A DNA stretch of 64,000 nucleotides from Micrasema longulum (GCA_022494885.1 JAGVSM010003738.1:1-64000), one strand, 5' to 3'; counted from the stretch's first letter, positions 36,069-48,009 are shown. The notes: a model not told the origin generated them from the sequence alone. Made by a program: numbers and translations.

Positions 36069-36235
36069 TTTTATTACTTTTAAATTATTCTTTTTTCTTT
36101 TTTTACATATTTTTAAATTTGGATTTTAGGCTGGAGCGTTCTTATTAAGATTTTTTCTTCGTTTCCTCATTAAGGTTTTTAAAAAAAAAAAAAACAGATA
36201 TTTTTTTATAATCATTGATCAATAAGTCCACTTAT

Positions 36236-36330
36236 ATTCACTACACACTCTCGCATGCACACAATACTCACACACCCATACACATATACACACACCCTCA
36301 CACACCCTAAATATATATACTCACCCTAAC
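36236..36330. repeat. CA-rich low-complexity tract
   Basis: Repeated CACAC, CACACCC units, similar to the CA-rich 3' UTR at 42220-42345; probably another piece of that LINE family. Confidence 0.6.
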
Positions 36331-36986
36331 TAACATGTACAACAATAATAAAACGGATACACTAAATAAGAGTACGCATAGTTCTTTATTTATGTTATTT
36401 TATTGTGACTATTATTACTATGATTTATTGATTAAAAAAACTTATTACTGCTACGAGACTTTATTAATAATCTAGTAAAATTATATTCGATTGTATAAAT
36501 TGTATCTATTTCAAATTAAATTTTATTAATCTTATATACATTCTAATAACTGTTTTAATAACATGTAATGAAAACTAAATTTTGGTCGATGTATAGTTTT
36601 CAATTTTTCTTTTGTGACTATTGGTGTTCACAAATAATTGGTGAAAGATGTTAAGTGTGATTATTTTTTATTGTATAAATTGTATTTATATTGTGATATC
36701 TTTTACTGTTTGTAAACTGAAAAAAAATATAAATAAATAAATTAAAAAGTGACCGCCTCTGTGTGCGAATTTGCTATGGCGGGTTCAGTTCCAGTCAACT
36801 TATAATATTAAAATGTAGAAATAATGCATAAATATACGAGTAGAAATCGGTTTTATAACAGTAAAGCAACAAATATACCATAATGGTACAATTTTATTCG
36901 TAAATAAAATAATGATGATAATAATGTGAAAAATAATTCATAAAAAACCAACAACCCCATACATACGAAACTAGAGAATAAAAATA

Positions 36987-37237
36987 TCATCATCATTTCT
37001 TTCCGCACATAATGGTGCATAGAAAACCGCATTGATACACTAATCACAGCGTATCTTGATCATTTTTGTTACATAAAGGTAAGATGATCAGTCTTACGCT
37101 TCAGGTACCAGTCCAAGAACTATTAATTGTTCTGGTGTGAAAACAGCCTTTTAAATAAATATTTCATATCAACCATATCGGCAATCAAACCCGAAAACTC
37201 TTGCATGGTAGGCAAACGCACTGACCATTACACTACG
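36987..37237 (-). repeat. SINE-A copy, full length
   Basis: Minus orientation: (ATC)n tail first, GCGTATCTTGATCATTTTTG, TTACGCTTCAGGTACCAGTC, ending with the complement of the A box at 37237. Confidence 0.85.
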
Positions 37238-38081
37238 TTAATAAAACAACCACTAATAAAAATAAAGTGAGAAAAAAACTAAGTCTCAAAACTCATTATA
37301 CAAGGGATTTATATTGTAGGACATGTTAGCCGATAAAATACAAGAAAAGAAAAGGGTTAAAATATTTAAAAACAAAAACAAATGATTCTTCAATCTACCA
37401 ATTTGGAATAACCAGTTTCCGATGGTATCATCGATTTAGCGACTTCTTCGAGACCTACAAAACTAATATATTTTTAATAAAAATGAATGTGTCTTTAATT
37501 TTTATAGTAAATTTCAAACGAACTCCCGCCAAGAATTTACACTAAACTGGAATTTTCGTAAATAATTTATAAATTTAAATATTAAATGATCTTAAAAATA
37601 AATTGGAAAAAATATGTTGATCGATTTTAATAAATGTAATGATACCAAAAGTTTATAGAATATGTTTCGTCGCCAAATCGTAAATCAGCCACTCAATCGA
37701 AAGGCCAGGTAAGTCATTGAATGCCGGCATTTAATTTAATGGCTAGGCCGTTCATTGAATGAATTAATATAGCGCAACGTTCAACGTGTTTGCTAGTTGA
37801 TAGTTTGCCCCTTGGAAACGGCTGAAGCAAAAGCCGACGGGTAGATAAGAATTGGTTGGATTATGTTAAATAAAAAAACTTATTTTTATTTTTATTAAAC
37901 TTAGCCGAATGTATCCTAACGTAACCTAAGTTAACATTATAAAAAAAAATTTAGAAATAAATACATTATTATTGAATTTAAATTTAAAAGGCCAAACAAC
38001 GTTTAGCCCATTCGTTAAACGTTGCTTCATTTTTTTTAGTTAAGCGTCCGTTAGCTATTTAATCGCATGCTGGCATTTATT

Positions 38082-38640
38082 TATTAACGGACATTGTCCA
38101 TGTTTACAATTTAAAGGGTTCAAATATTACAATAGACAATAGTTTAAAACATTAAAAAAAGAAGAAAATAAGCATTGAGAAACATAAGGGACATCCAAAC
38201 AAGATCTGGACTATTTATTTAGTGCTCATTTAAATTGTTGTAAACTTAAACCAAAAAAGTCCAGATCTTGTCTTGAGTTAACAATATTGGAGAATTAAGG
38301 CCATAGTTTGTTCTATGCTGATCGATGAACAGTACTTCATTGTTTCTCAACCTACGAGTCAGAATATATAATTTTACTTGTCCCAGTAATGATGGAACAT
38401 TGATTATACCATTTAGTATTACGAACATGTACATGGAATCAGTTCTACGTTTTTGTAGACTAGAAATATTTAACATTGACTCTATATCAGCATAAGAATA
38501 ATTACCTCTTTTAGTCCAAGCATCCACGCTGATTTTCGAAAAAAGCGATGTTGGACTGATTCCATGTGATTTATGCGATTGACATAGAATGGAGACCAGA
38601 CCACGGAGGCATATTCAAGAAGAGGGCGAACAGTTTAGCA
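38082..38640 (-). pseudogene. CR1/L2-like LINE: C-terminal coding fragment and 3' tail
   Basis: Minus strand: TVRPLLEYASVVWSPFYVN then MESVQHRFFSKISVDAWTKR, NGIINVPSLLGQVKLYI, LFIDQHRTNYGLNSP. The RPLLEYAS.VW and ESVQHRF motifs are classic for LINE C-termini. The same family as 47040-47465, sharing the hairpin and the TGGACAATGTCCGT end. Confidence 0.82.
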
Positions 38641-39394
38641 ATAAAGAGTTAATAAACAATTTAATTAACAGTCTAGCTGTCCAATAAAGCCAACGCAATA
38701 AAGCATATATAAAGAAATAAATCTTTTTAGGTACAAGTGTTATGGCAAAGAAAACATACAAAAAAAGTTGTTGAATAACATAGTATGGACTAATTGGCAG
38801 GATTGCTCAAGTAAAAAATTCACAAGTGAACTCTCTGAGAAGCTAGCGAGAGTCAGCAAGGCACATAATTTTATTATTTAGTTTTGATAAACTTTCACTG
38901 GACGGTAAAAGGGACTTGAATATCTAAGTGATTTAGAATTTCTGTCAAAATTACCATCAACTTTTGGAAGTTATTTATAGACCTTCTCGTATTTTTAAGC
39001 ATGCATTAAATTTTATTTAACATTTTTTTTTTAAAATAAGTTTTTAACACTTTCTGATTTTTTGTTAAAAAAAAAATGACAAATAAGTAGACTCAAATCA
39101 GTGTTTGTTTAAATTAAATATAACTATTATATTATGGAAGCCTACAAAATAAACGCCAACTAAAAAAAAAGCTTCAACTAGAGATTACATATTTGAATTT
39201 GTTTTGATTCAAATTTTTGTTGAAATTATGGATGAAAAATAAAAATTTAAATCTAGTTTTTATTATGACCAGCAAATAATTTTTATATATTTTTTATCAT
39301 TTTAATTGACAAAAAATGTGTTTTAATATGGGCTTTTATTTGTTTGTTTTTTGATATCTATCGTACTCTTCCAGTAACCTTTATTTAAATCTAA

Positions 39395-40684
39395 ATATAT
39401 AAAAATTAATCGCCATGTTGTGTCTTGCAAAAACTCGAAAATGGCTTGACAGATTTACGTGCGGTTTTTTGCAAAATTTTCTAATTCACGCTCGCAAGGT
39501 TTACAAACAATAACATCCTCAATATGTTTTGTAGAAAAAAAGTTACAAGCAAATATGTGTTTTCATCGATTTTTCAGGGTGAAATTTGACTGAAATGCAT
39601 ATTTTGATAAATTTGGAGAATGTTGTTTTTTCGTATAGTAAAAAAGTTTGATTTTTTACGTTTACAAACAATAATTTATTTCAATGGATACTAAATTGAT
39701 TAATTTAATTAAAATTTCTTAAATTCTACATATCAACTTATTTTTAATGGATTTTTAGTAATGCTGTAATAATTTCAACTGACAAATTTAGACATTTTCG
39801 AAAAACGGACCCTTACACAGAATGCACCGCTGTCGGTAAGTAGCGTAGAGTTTGACATTTGCAAATATTATTCTATATTTGAAAAATTATTATTTCATGT
39901 TTTGGAATTCAACCACAAACAAATACTTAAGTACCTACCTATAAAGTAAGTAAATCCAATATTTAAATATTAAAAATGTTTAGTTTAGGAATTCAATCAT
40001 AAACAAGTACTTAGGTACCTACATATCAATGAAAATTATTTTTCCATTTATCTGGTAAGTTTTTGCACGTTTTCACGATACAGTCATTTTCCTTTTTTTA
40101 TTATTTATTTGTTTATTTATTGACGGACTTTTACAGTTCATTCCAACAATGGTAAACTCATTTTCTTATACTAAATACAGGTACAAATGAAATAAAATAC
40201 AACGAAATAAAATTAAAGCTAGGACAAAAAAAAATACCACCTCAAGACAAGATCTGGTCTATCTCAGTTCTTCCTTTTCTTTTGGTTTCGAATTAAATGT
40301 CAAGTCACGTCGAAACACGGCTGACGATTAAAGAATGACTAAATTAGCGTAGGGCATGGGTTGAGTGCCATAGTTTTAGAGAGCTTAGGGAAAATCGCAC
40401 TCTGAATGTTATTAATTAACACATTTTCCTGTATTTTCTCCATGGATTATGGTACTAGATTAGTGATTTTTGCATGATTTTGATTTTAGCGCGAAGAGGC
40501 CTCTTAGCCAATCGCATGAGGAGATATAACGAAAAACTAACCCTTATTACGAATATACAAATAGCTTAAAAAAGCCCGAAATAAATAACGTGTGTAATTA
40601 ATTACGAAAAAAATGTTTGATCAACCAGCTAATAGCAGGCAAGCTAAAGTTTGGGCAGGACAACGTCTGTCGGGTTTGCTTGTT
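39395..40684 (+). mobile_element. second Helitron-like element with a nested LINE tail
   Basis: The segment at 39820-40060 repeats the body of the Helitron at 56640-56830 (shared TTTGACATTTGCAAA-like and CAATCATAAACAAGT runs). The segment at 40630-40680 repeats the 3' end (GCAGGCAAGCTAAAGT, GGGCAGGACAACGTCTGTCG). Between them sits a minus-strand LINE 3' tail at 40118-40270. The 3' end reads TTTGCTTG rather than CTRR, so it is mutated. The 5' boundary is uncertain. Confidence 0.5.
40118..40270 (-). mobile_element. CR1/L2-like LINE 3' tail inserted in the Helitron
   Basis: A minus-strand (TAAA)n-type tail adjoins a TCCGTC end block, then a worn copy of the AGATCTTGTCTTG arm seen in the related LINE copies at 38200 and 47265. 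Confidence 0.55.
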
Positions 40685-40864
40685 TAAAATAAAATGTATA
40701 CCCACACAGGTCATGCTTTTGCGGGTATTTTGTTTTGTGTTTATGTATGTAAGTAGTAGATTATTTATAAGTGGAATATTATTGGTGGTATATGGTGGTG
40801 TTTGCATCTCTTTTAACTCTGCATGAAATTTAGTTTTTTTTTCGAAAATACTTTGTATACTAAG

Positions 40865-41045
40865 GGGATGGTAAAGGTAAAAGTGTATTTTAATATTTGC
40901 ATGTTGGTGAAGTGAGTGTCCTGACGAAGAGACGGGTACATATCGAAACCGGTAGACATAAAAAAATGGCAAGCGGTTAAATACTCATATTTACTAACCT
41001 TAATTAAAATGTTTGACCACAAATTTAATGCTTTGAACATAAATA
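40865..41045 (+). repeat. Penelope-like repeat copy
   Basis: TTTGCATGTTGGTGAAGTGA, CTGACGAAGAGACGGGTACA, CGAAACCGGTAGACATA, then TGTTTGACCACAAATTTAAT; plus-strand counterpart of the left arm at 6382. Confidence 0.6.
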
Positions 41046-41094
41046 ATAGTTATGAAATAATAGTTATGAAATAATAGTTATGAAATAATAGTTA

Positions 41095-41225
41095 AGAATG
41101 TGGAAGTCAAAGTAATTATAGAACTTATTATCTATCTTTGACTGAGTTAAATGATCGCTTTACACACTGTGTAATATTTACCATTTAACCTTCAGAATAT
41201 GGACTTCCATATTTTAGTATAACAT
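41095..41225 (+). repeat. F1 repeat fragment
   Basis: TACACACTGTGTAATATTTA with GACTTCCATATT inverted at the end (41200-41215); begins after the PLE-like repeat. Confidence 0.5.
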
Positions 41226-41271
41226 TTTTTGGCAGATGGGGAAGATGCGTTTCTTATTTAGAAAGAGAAAA

Positions 41272-41537
41272 CTAGCAACACCTATTATTAAAAATGGGTA
41301 AGTTTGATGGATGCAGAAAACGAGGAAGACCGAGAAAGACATGGCACGATCAAGTCCATCAAATACTTGAAGATGGACATGTCAAAAGTAGGAATAATCG
41401 GCGTGCGTGCATAAGAAGATGTATGAATGTAGAGGAAGCGAGGTCTGTATGCCAAGATAGAGTGTTATGGCGTTCTATCCTCTCTGCCTACCCCTACGGG
41501 GAAACGGCGTGATGGTTTGTTGTTGTTGTTGTTGTTG
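41272..41537 (+). pseudogene. RTE-like LINE C-terminus with (TTG)n tail
   Basis: MGKFDGCRKRGRPRKTWHDQ, VHQILEDGHVKSRNNRRACI RRCMNVEEARSVCQDRVLWR SILSAYPYGETA, stop, then GGTTTG and (TTG)7. This is the cleanest copy of the family in the window. The 5' cut lies just before GRPRKTWHDQ, so only the last 70 or so codons remain. Confidence 0.88.
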
Positions 41538-41988
41538 GTAAGTTTTTTTAGAGCATAAAACCTGTCTTGTATTAGTTTCCAACATAAGCGAAAATTTTGA
41601 AAGTTATTTTTTTACTAACCTTACTTAATTAATTGATTTTATTTCATTTTTTTTTCCTTTGCCGCACCTAGTTGTGCATTGGACACTCATAATATGTTAC
41701 ATCGAGGTAAGGTATTTTTAAAAATGGGAGTTAAATTATAACAAGTCTTTCAGATACTTTGATAGTTGATAACATTTACATATTGAAGCCAGATGAATAA
41801 TCGTCTGGTAGCTATAAAACACATGAACGAGTGGAGTTTTGGCTGCTTAAAATTGTATTAAAAAATGTAAAAAAAATAAACGTTGGGCAGGGTAAATAAT
41901 TTATGAAGTTTTAATTCTTCAAAAGTAAATAATAAATAAAATAATCTACATACGACGCACTGCATGAACTTTAACTGTGCAGTGACCT

Positions 41989-42350
41989 ATGCACCATCAG
42001 GTTCAGATTGGTTTTGATGACGATGAAATCAACCGCCTTTATTTATACTTTTTATTTAGGCGGACAAAACACTCGTTCCTCTATCGTTCTTGCTCAAACT
42101 ATAATTCTTTTTTTTCATGTATTGATATATTTAGCATGCCCCTTAATTTATTTAAATATAAATTAAGACTCATTCTATCTGGCTGCGATACGCTCTCACT
42201 TACTTTTTAATGATGCTCACGATTACACACACCTGAACACTTATTTCCACACAAATACACCAACCCTTACCTCTACACTTACTCTAATACAAACATACAC
42301 AAACATACCCTTTTACATATATATGTATGTATAAACACACGCACACTTAA
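41989..42350 (+). pseudogene. LINE C-terminal fragment with CA-rich 3' UTR
   Basis: THSFLYRSCSNYNSFFS then FSMPLNLFKYKLRLIL. The same protein text and 3' UTR (ACACACCTGAACACTTATTT, then CA-rich) occur inverted at 50525-50850, defining a LINE family. Confidence 0.65.
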
Positions 42351-42412
42351 AAAAATGAACCATACTTTTATATACATGGTTTTTATTAAGAAACTTTGCT
42401 GGTCTGTCTTTA

Positions 42413-42669
42413 ACATCATCATTCCGTTTCTGCACATAATGGTGCATAGGGCACTGCATTGGTACATCATTTGCAGCGTGTCTTTATCCATTTTGTTACA
42501 TGAAGGTAAGATGATCAGTCTCACGCTTCAAGAACCAGTCCAGCGACTATAAATATTCTAGTGTGAAAACACCCATTTTAAATAAATATTTCATTTCAAC
42601 CATGTTGGAAATCGAACTCGAGACTTCTTGCATGGCAGGAAACCGCACTAACCATTACACTACGAGGTC
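42413..42669 (-). repeat. SINE-A copy, full length
   Basis: Minus orientation with (ATC) tail, TGCACATAATGGTGCATAGG, CTCACGCTTCAAGAACCAGT, and head TTGCATGGCAGGAAACCGCA. Confidence 0.83.
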
Positions 42670-42734
42670 TATTTTTAAACCTTATCTTAATTATTTTATT
42701 AGATCATTGTTGACTGTATTTTTCAAAATAAATA

Positions 42735-42960
42735 ATTAAGTTCAATGTGTAAAATAAAACCAGAACCATGGCCGAGTGTAAACGACTCGATAGCTGTTCT
42801 CAGGTAAAAATCCCGAATAAGCAAATCGTGTGGAATTAATTTCGTCTTAACATGTAGTGGTTTGCGCATTTGTTAAAACTCAACATTTTACTGTTTTTGG
42901 ACTGGCATCTGGAGAACAGGATTGATCACCTTACCTTCATGCAACAGAAAATCTAAATTC
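42735..42960 (+). repeat. SINE-B copy
   Basis: GTGTAAAATAAAACCAGAAC, GGCCGAGTGTAAACGACTCG module; body GGACTGGCATCTGGAGAACA, GATCACCTTACCTTCATG. It starts 65 bp after a minus-strand SINE-A. Confidence 0.65.
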
Positions 42961-43070
42961 CTCGAATTTGGTTAATTTATTTATTTATATTTGGATAATT
43001 TTTATAGCGCCGTTTTTGTGAAAATGACCTCAAGGGCGCTGTACAATAAATAAATATCCCAGCATGTCTT

Positions 43071-43340
43071 GCAGCTACAGAACGCATGGACGGTTAGGAT
43101 TCTTGTTTCTCGTCTCCAGTTATGATATATAGGAGCTAGATTATATGTTTTGCAGCTACATAGCGCATGGACAATAAGAAATCTAGCCCCTATTTACATT
43201 TCTATTTTTTTTATTTGACAATGGAGTTTAGAGTTTTAGTGATATTTTAAAAAATAAAATTAAAAACAAATTTATAAAAATAGAAGTTAGATTACAACAC
43301 GTCTCGCAGCTACTGAGCGCATGGACGGTTGGAATTCTAG
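43071..43340 (+). repeat. three spaced copies of a 33 bp unit
   Basis: GCAGCTACAGAACGCATGGA at 43071, GCAGCTACATAGCGCATGGA at 43152 and GCAGCTACTGAGCGCATGGA at 43306, each followed by a worn CGGTTRGAATTCTA. Spacings are 81 and 154 bp. Confidence 0.7.
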
Positions 43341-44009
43341 ACCTCATTTACTAAATTTGGATATTTGATAGTTGATAACATTTACCTATACCTTAACAAA
43401 TTTATTAACAAATTTATTTACACTATTAACCACGAAATACGAAAAATGAAATCACGATGGTCGTAAAATCAAATTTTTCTTTGAAACAATCAACCTATTT
43501 AATCTAAAAAAATAATAATTTCAGCAAGCTAAAATTGCAAATTAATCGTGTTAAATTTATTCACTGCTTTTACGTGCGCCCGTGATACAATTTAATTACC
43601 TAAGCAGTTAATTAACTCCGAGTAGCTGATTTAATTTAACTAACTTTATGAAAAGCTTCCAGATTGTGCAACGAACTATTTACTGCTTCGCAATATGCAG
43701 TTGATAAAGCTCACTATACACATGCAAACGTGTAATAAATACAATTAATCGTAAGGGAGGCAGGAACCCCAAAGATTATTTATTAATTTAGCAAACTTTA
43801 AAAAATTACTTAGAATTGGTTGCTCGACAAAATGTTAGCTTGAAAACCGCCAAGGTTAAATAGTTGAAGATTACATGCACAAAAAGTAAATTATGTAAAC
43901 TACAATAATATTTGATCTTTGTTTATGTAAATGAACGTTAATATCATTTTGAGATCAGTAATGTGTAGAAATATTTTTTTTAACTAAAAAGGAAAAAAAA
44001 TTAGTCTAC

Positions 44010-44365
44010 TAGCTTGTTAAAATGCTCGTAGACATTCACAAAAATTAACAAATGAAAATTTAAAAAAAATATCTTGCAAAAAATATGGTATAAAAAGAAA
44101 TATAAAAATTGAAATTGGTTTTTTGGCGCAGTAAGATGAATAATTCAGCCTTATAATTCTCACCCACATCAATAAAGTTTTCGGGTATTTTACTTTACAA
44201 AGGTCAACAGATGAAAGAATTGAAGAAATATGGATATTAAAACATTGAACAAAACAGTGAATATCACACAGTGTGTAAAAATGGCCACTTAACCCAGCCA
44301 TTGATAGGTCGTGAAACTTGTAAATGCCTTGATTTTCTAATATCATTTTCTAAATTATTCTCCAT
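44010..44365 (-). repeat. F1 repeat copy
   Basis: Minus orientation: ATGAAAGAATTGAAGAAATA, AACAGTGAATATCACACAGT, CCAGCCATTGATAGGTCGTG; an end module near 44015-44050. Confidence 0.6.
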
Positions 44366-44910
44366 AGAGATGGATAGAATAGATAGAATAGGTATTGTGT
44401 TCATCTTACATAAAATAATAAAATATATAATACATACCAACCATTGTAAATATAAAACGGCACTTAGTGCCTTTTACATATTAGTTACAAATACAATTAA
44501 ATATACATACATGTAAGTATAAGTAATACAGAGAATTTAAAACAATATTATTAATTGAGAAAGTCTAAGAAATATAAACGATATAAAATAATAAAATATT
44601 ACCAGTTATAGAATTATCGATAAAAAAAGATAAATTTGTATTAGAAATACTTTGAACCAGTTAAAAAAAACTAATAAAACAATTTTGAATAACATTAAAA
44701 AAATAAAATATATGTATTATTGTATATAATGTAACTTATGTTTAGGTAAATAGTATATGTTTATGTATAAAAATATATAATGATGTAAAAAAAATGATAA
44801 AGAGAAATATTTTTTAATTATAAATTCATTCAAGAAAAGAAACGAAAAAAGAAAAAAAAAAACACTAATAAAGAAGTTTAAAACAATTTTTTAACAATAG
44901 TAACAAATAG

Positions 44911-45330
44911 TTACCTAGAACTATTACCAATGAAATAAAGAAGAAGAGCCGTTCTATATGTACTAAATTTCATGTGAAATGAGTCACCAATGTCCTGGTA
45001 CTTATTGCCTAGAGAGTGAAGTCTATTGATGACTGTATTTTTACCATATGATGTCGAAGTATTGTTGCCACAGTATTGGTAGGTTTGCCGAGTTGTCCTT
45101 TTCGGTACATTAAAACTAATTAGTGATAAAAATGCAGGTGTGTCAAACATAGAATAGATTATTTTATATAAATTTAATAAATCAGTTATAACTCTCCTAT
45201 CACTAAGTCTCAATAATTTCAAAATAAACAGTAACAAATTATAATTTAAAAATTCAATACCAACACCTAATTTAAAATTTATAAATCGTAAAAACTTATT
45301 TTGGACCTTTTCGATACAAAATAATATAAA
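44911..45330 (-). pseudogene. LINE C-terminal fragment, open through its end
   Basis: Minus strand: ILFCIEKVQNKFLRFINFKL GVGIEFLNYN, then LLKLLRLSDRRVITDLLNLY KIIYSMFDTPAFLSLISFNV, and STYRTALLLYFIGNSSR stop at 44911. It is an uninterrupted frame of about 135 codons, so it is a young copy, cut at about 45325. The presumed 3' UTR down to about 44390 contains the hairpin GGCACTTAGTGCC at 44459. Confidence 0.82.
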
Positions 45331-45429
45331 TGCTGTGACGTAGTATGTATCCGCATTTAATTTTTGTTGAAAAATTGATATTTAAAAAAAAAGTCATGAT
45401 TAATAGACAGAAATTCTGTGTCCGGGGGA

Positions 45430-45525
45430 TAAAAAATACAGTTGTGTATGAAATATAACTAGAACTTTGGACGAGTGTTTTTGACTCGATGATAACTCGT
45501 AAAAAAGGAAAAAGAGTGGGGATAA
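45430..45525 (+). repeat. SINE-B 5' module fragment
   Basis: GTATGAAATATAACTAGAAC, TTTGGACGAGTG, TTTTTGACTCGATGATAACT. Confidence 0.5.
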
Positions 45526-45639
45526 ACAGGAATAGTACAAGAACCGCGTTTGATTGAAAAACGAAAATAAACGCTATGAACTTTAATAAAGTCCATTTTA
45601 AACTACCTAGCCGTAATAGATATTTTTTAAACAAATATG

Positions 45640-45720
45640 AGGCTCAACAACATTTTGAGTTTTCCCAAATATTTGTTGACATGGACTGGATTTCACCCCT
45701 AAGGGAGTTATTTTTATTGT
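45640..45720 (+). repeat. F1 end module
   Basis: TGGACTGGATTTCACCCCTA then AGGGAGTTATTT. Confidence 0.5.
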
Positions 45721-46091
45721 ATTCATATATTGAAATCTTCAGTCATATACAAAACAATACAGTCATAATATTAGATACTTAATACTAGAATAAAAATGAT
45801 TTCAAACTTATAATTAACAATATACGTAATTTTTCCTAAGTAAAGTTGTATTATACAAGAATAAAATTTGTAAAATAAAAATGTCTGTACTAATGTCTGT
45901 CGTAATAAAAAAATAATATGGTATTTATCCATCATTACTCACCCACGATGATATTGCCAGCATTCTGTCGCTGGTTTTCTTTTTGAATGAATTATTATTC
46001 AAATAAAATAAAGCAGTCACATGGGCTCTAATTATTTTATTGTACATGTTGTAAATTCTATGTTTACATGAATTTTTCGCTGCATAAAAAT

Positions 46092-46864
46092 TTGTCCAGA
46101 AAAGGCGAATTCGCCGCGATTCTCTCGTGCGTAAAACGTAATCGCGAATCAAGCGCGAGGCGAGTCTGACGAAGTAGACGCGATTTACGCGCGTATTTTG
46201 GATTCGCGCGGTGCTTGTGGACGCGATGTATTGGCGCCAATAGTCCATAAAATATAAGAAATGTAAGATGATTAGAATGACAGCTGTCAAACTCAAATCA
46301 ATAGTGATGGGAAATTACTGATCACTGATCATGTACCGATCAAATCGATTTTATCAGTTTTTTCATGCAAACATAAAACTCTGTTTCCGAAAATGGATTA
46401 AAAAACGCAAAAATATGCCTATTATAGTGTGTCAAATACAATTATTCACCAAAAATAAGACATTTATACTTTTTTCGTGAACATTATCAAACGAATTTTT
46501 TTTTATTCGACCAATTTACATTGATCAATTCGACCCATCTCTAACGTTTTTGCAAAATGATGTAACCTTGTAAGAACGTCGTTAAAAATTAGGTTTATTT
46601 ACGTTTTTTTTAGTTCTAATGCTGATTACATATTAATGTTGATTTATATGTCAAGAATTGTATTATAAAAATAAATTAACTAAAATACGAATGGTTTTTC
46701 GTGTGATATAAATCACTCCTTATACGTTACTACAATGTTATGTCATCAGTTTTTCTGACAACTGTCATTTTAATCATCTTAAATTTTAAGGACTATAGTA
46801 TCTCGATAACGCGCAAACGAATTCGCGCGAAACGTTTCGCGGCGAATTCGCCCCTTCTGGACAA
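46092..46864. mobile_element. GC-rich inverted-repeat element, about 773 bp
   Basis: Ends are inverted: TTGTCCAGAAAAGGCGAATT at the left and the complement of TTGTCCAGAAGGGGCGAATT at the right, each followed by CGCCGCGA. Imperfect pairing continues inward (AAGATGATTARAATGACAG blocks near 46265 and 46770), so the arms are about 200 bp. The outer arms are rich in GCGAATTCGC and CpG. The open minus frame at 45925-46296 crosses the left boundary and is not a gene. I see no clear target duplication. Superfamily unknown. Confidence 0.75.
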
Positions 46865-46957
46865 GCTCTAAGTGTTTACGTCGGGATAGTAAAATTATTT
46901 GGTTGGACGGGTACGTTTAAAGGATACATCGAAATAAATTTAACAAGATTTACACAT

Positions 46958-47060
46958 CACAACAGACGTGGAAAACAGTTTAGAGAAGAAAATATGAAAG
47001 TTCAGGCGTTTGCTCGGCCTATGACCTGTCATCGGGTAGTTTGTGAGGCCAATTTACATC
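46958..47060 (+). repeat. F1 repeat fragment
   Basis: CACAACAGACGTGGAAAACA, GGCCTATGACCTGTCATCGG; immediately precedes a LINE fragment. Confidence 0.55.
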
Positions 47061-47465
47061 CTATGCAACATAGTAATATTGACTCCATATATATGTTCAG
47101 CATACTAAATGGTATAATCAATGTGCCATCGTTACTGGGACAGGTAAAATTCCCTGTTCCGAGTCGTAGGTTAAGAAACAATGAAGTATTGTTCATCAAT
47201 CAGCATAGAACGAACTATGGCCCTTATTCTCCAATGACCCGCCTTTGTCGTTTTGTTAACTTAAGACAAGATCTGGACTTTTTCGTTTTAAGTTTACAAC
47301 GATTAAAACGAGCACTAAAAAAATAGTCCAGATCTTGTCCTGATGTTCTTTATGTTTGCCAATGTTTCTTTTCTTCATTTTTAATGTTTTTAATTGTTCT
47401 TATATTGTAATATTTATCCTCGTAAATTTTAAAAATGGACAATGTCCGTAAATAAATAAATAAAT
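47040..47465 (+). pseudogene. CR1/L2-like LINE: C-terminal coding fragment and 3' tail
   Basis: The open frame ends IDSIYMFSILNGIINVPSLL then LRNNEVLFINQHRTNYGPYS and a stop at about 47326. This is the region after the reverse transcriptase in many insect LINEs (the ILNG..D.P.LL and HRTNYG motifs). A 3' UTR with TGGACAATGTCCGT and (TAAA)n follows. A perfect 15 bp inverted repeat spans the stop codon. Confidence 0.8.
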
Positions 47466-47609
47466 TCACCTTTTTGCCTATTTTTATTTTATTTAATTTA
47501 ATTTTTTATTTTATTTTCTTTTATTCGGGGAACACACAGTACGGTTACATAGTTTTATATTTTACACAGTCAAACTTAACTTTAATGGACCAGTGAAGTG
47601 TTTGTATTT

Positions 47610-47710
47610 AATATGAAATATATTTTTTTTACTAACTTTGTATACTTTGTGGAAATCTGTTATTAGTTCTGAGTTTATACACTATATCTGTTTGTTTACT
47701 ATAAATATAT
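47610..47710 (-). repeat. unclassified dispersed repeat, copy 2
   Basis: Complement of 15476-15580 (ACTTTGTATACTTTGTGGAA, ATCTGTTATTAGTTCTGAGT). Confidence 0.7.
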
Positions 47711-48009
47711 ATGTAGAACTGTTGATTTACCAAATAAAATCTTAAAAAGTATGTAAGGTTATGAATGAAAGTATAAAAAAGAGAAGGAAAAAAAACGTAA
47801 ATGGAAGTTATTTAAAAATTAAAATGAAAAAAAAAAAAAAATTATTCGTCTATTTATAGTTGTATTTCCATATTTCTTAAATGGTATATTTCCCTAACTG
47901 AAATTGACTTATTTGTTTTTTTTTATTTACTTATAAAACTTATGAAAAATAGATTTAACTTGAAAATGTTGAAAACAGTTTTATAAATTAACAGTTTTAG
48001 TTAGATTAT

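Noticed and set aside
41040..41095. CRISPR-like short repeats (AATAATAGTTATGAA units)
   Set aside because: Four directly adjacent units without spacers in an animal genome; a small tandem repeat.
45925..46296. 123-codon minus-strand frame
   Set aside because: It reads out of the inverted arm of the GC-rich element at 46092 into flanking DNA; Arg-rich because of the CGCGAATTCGC repeats.
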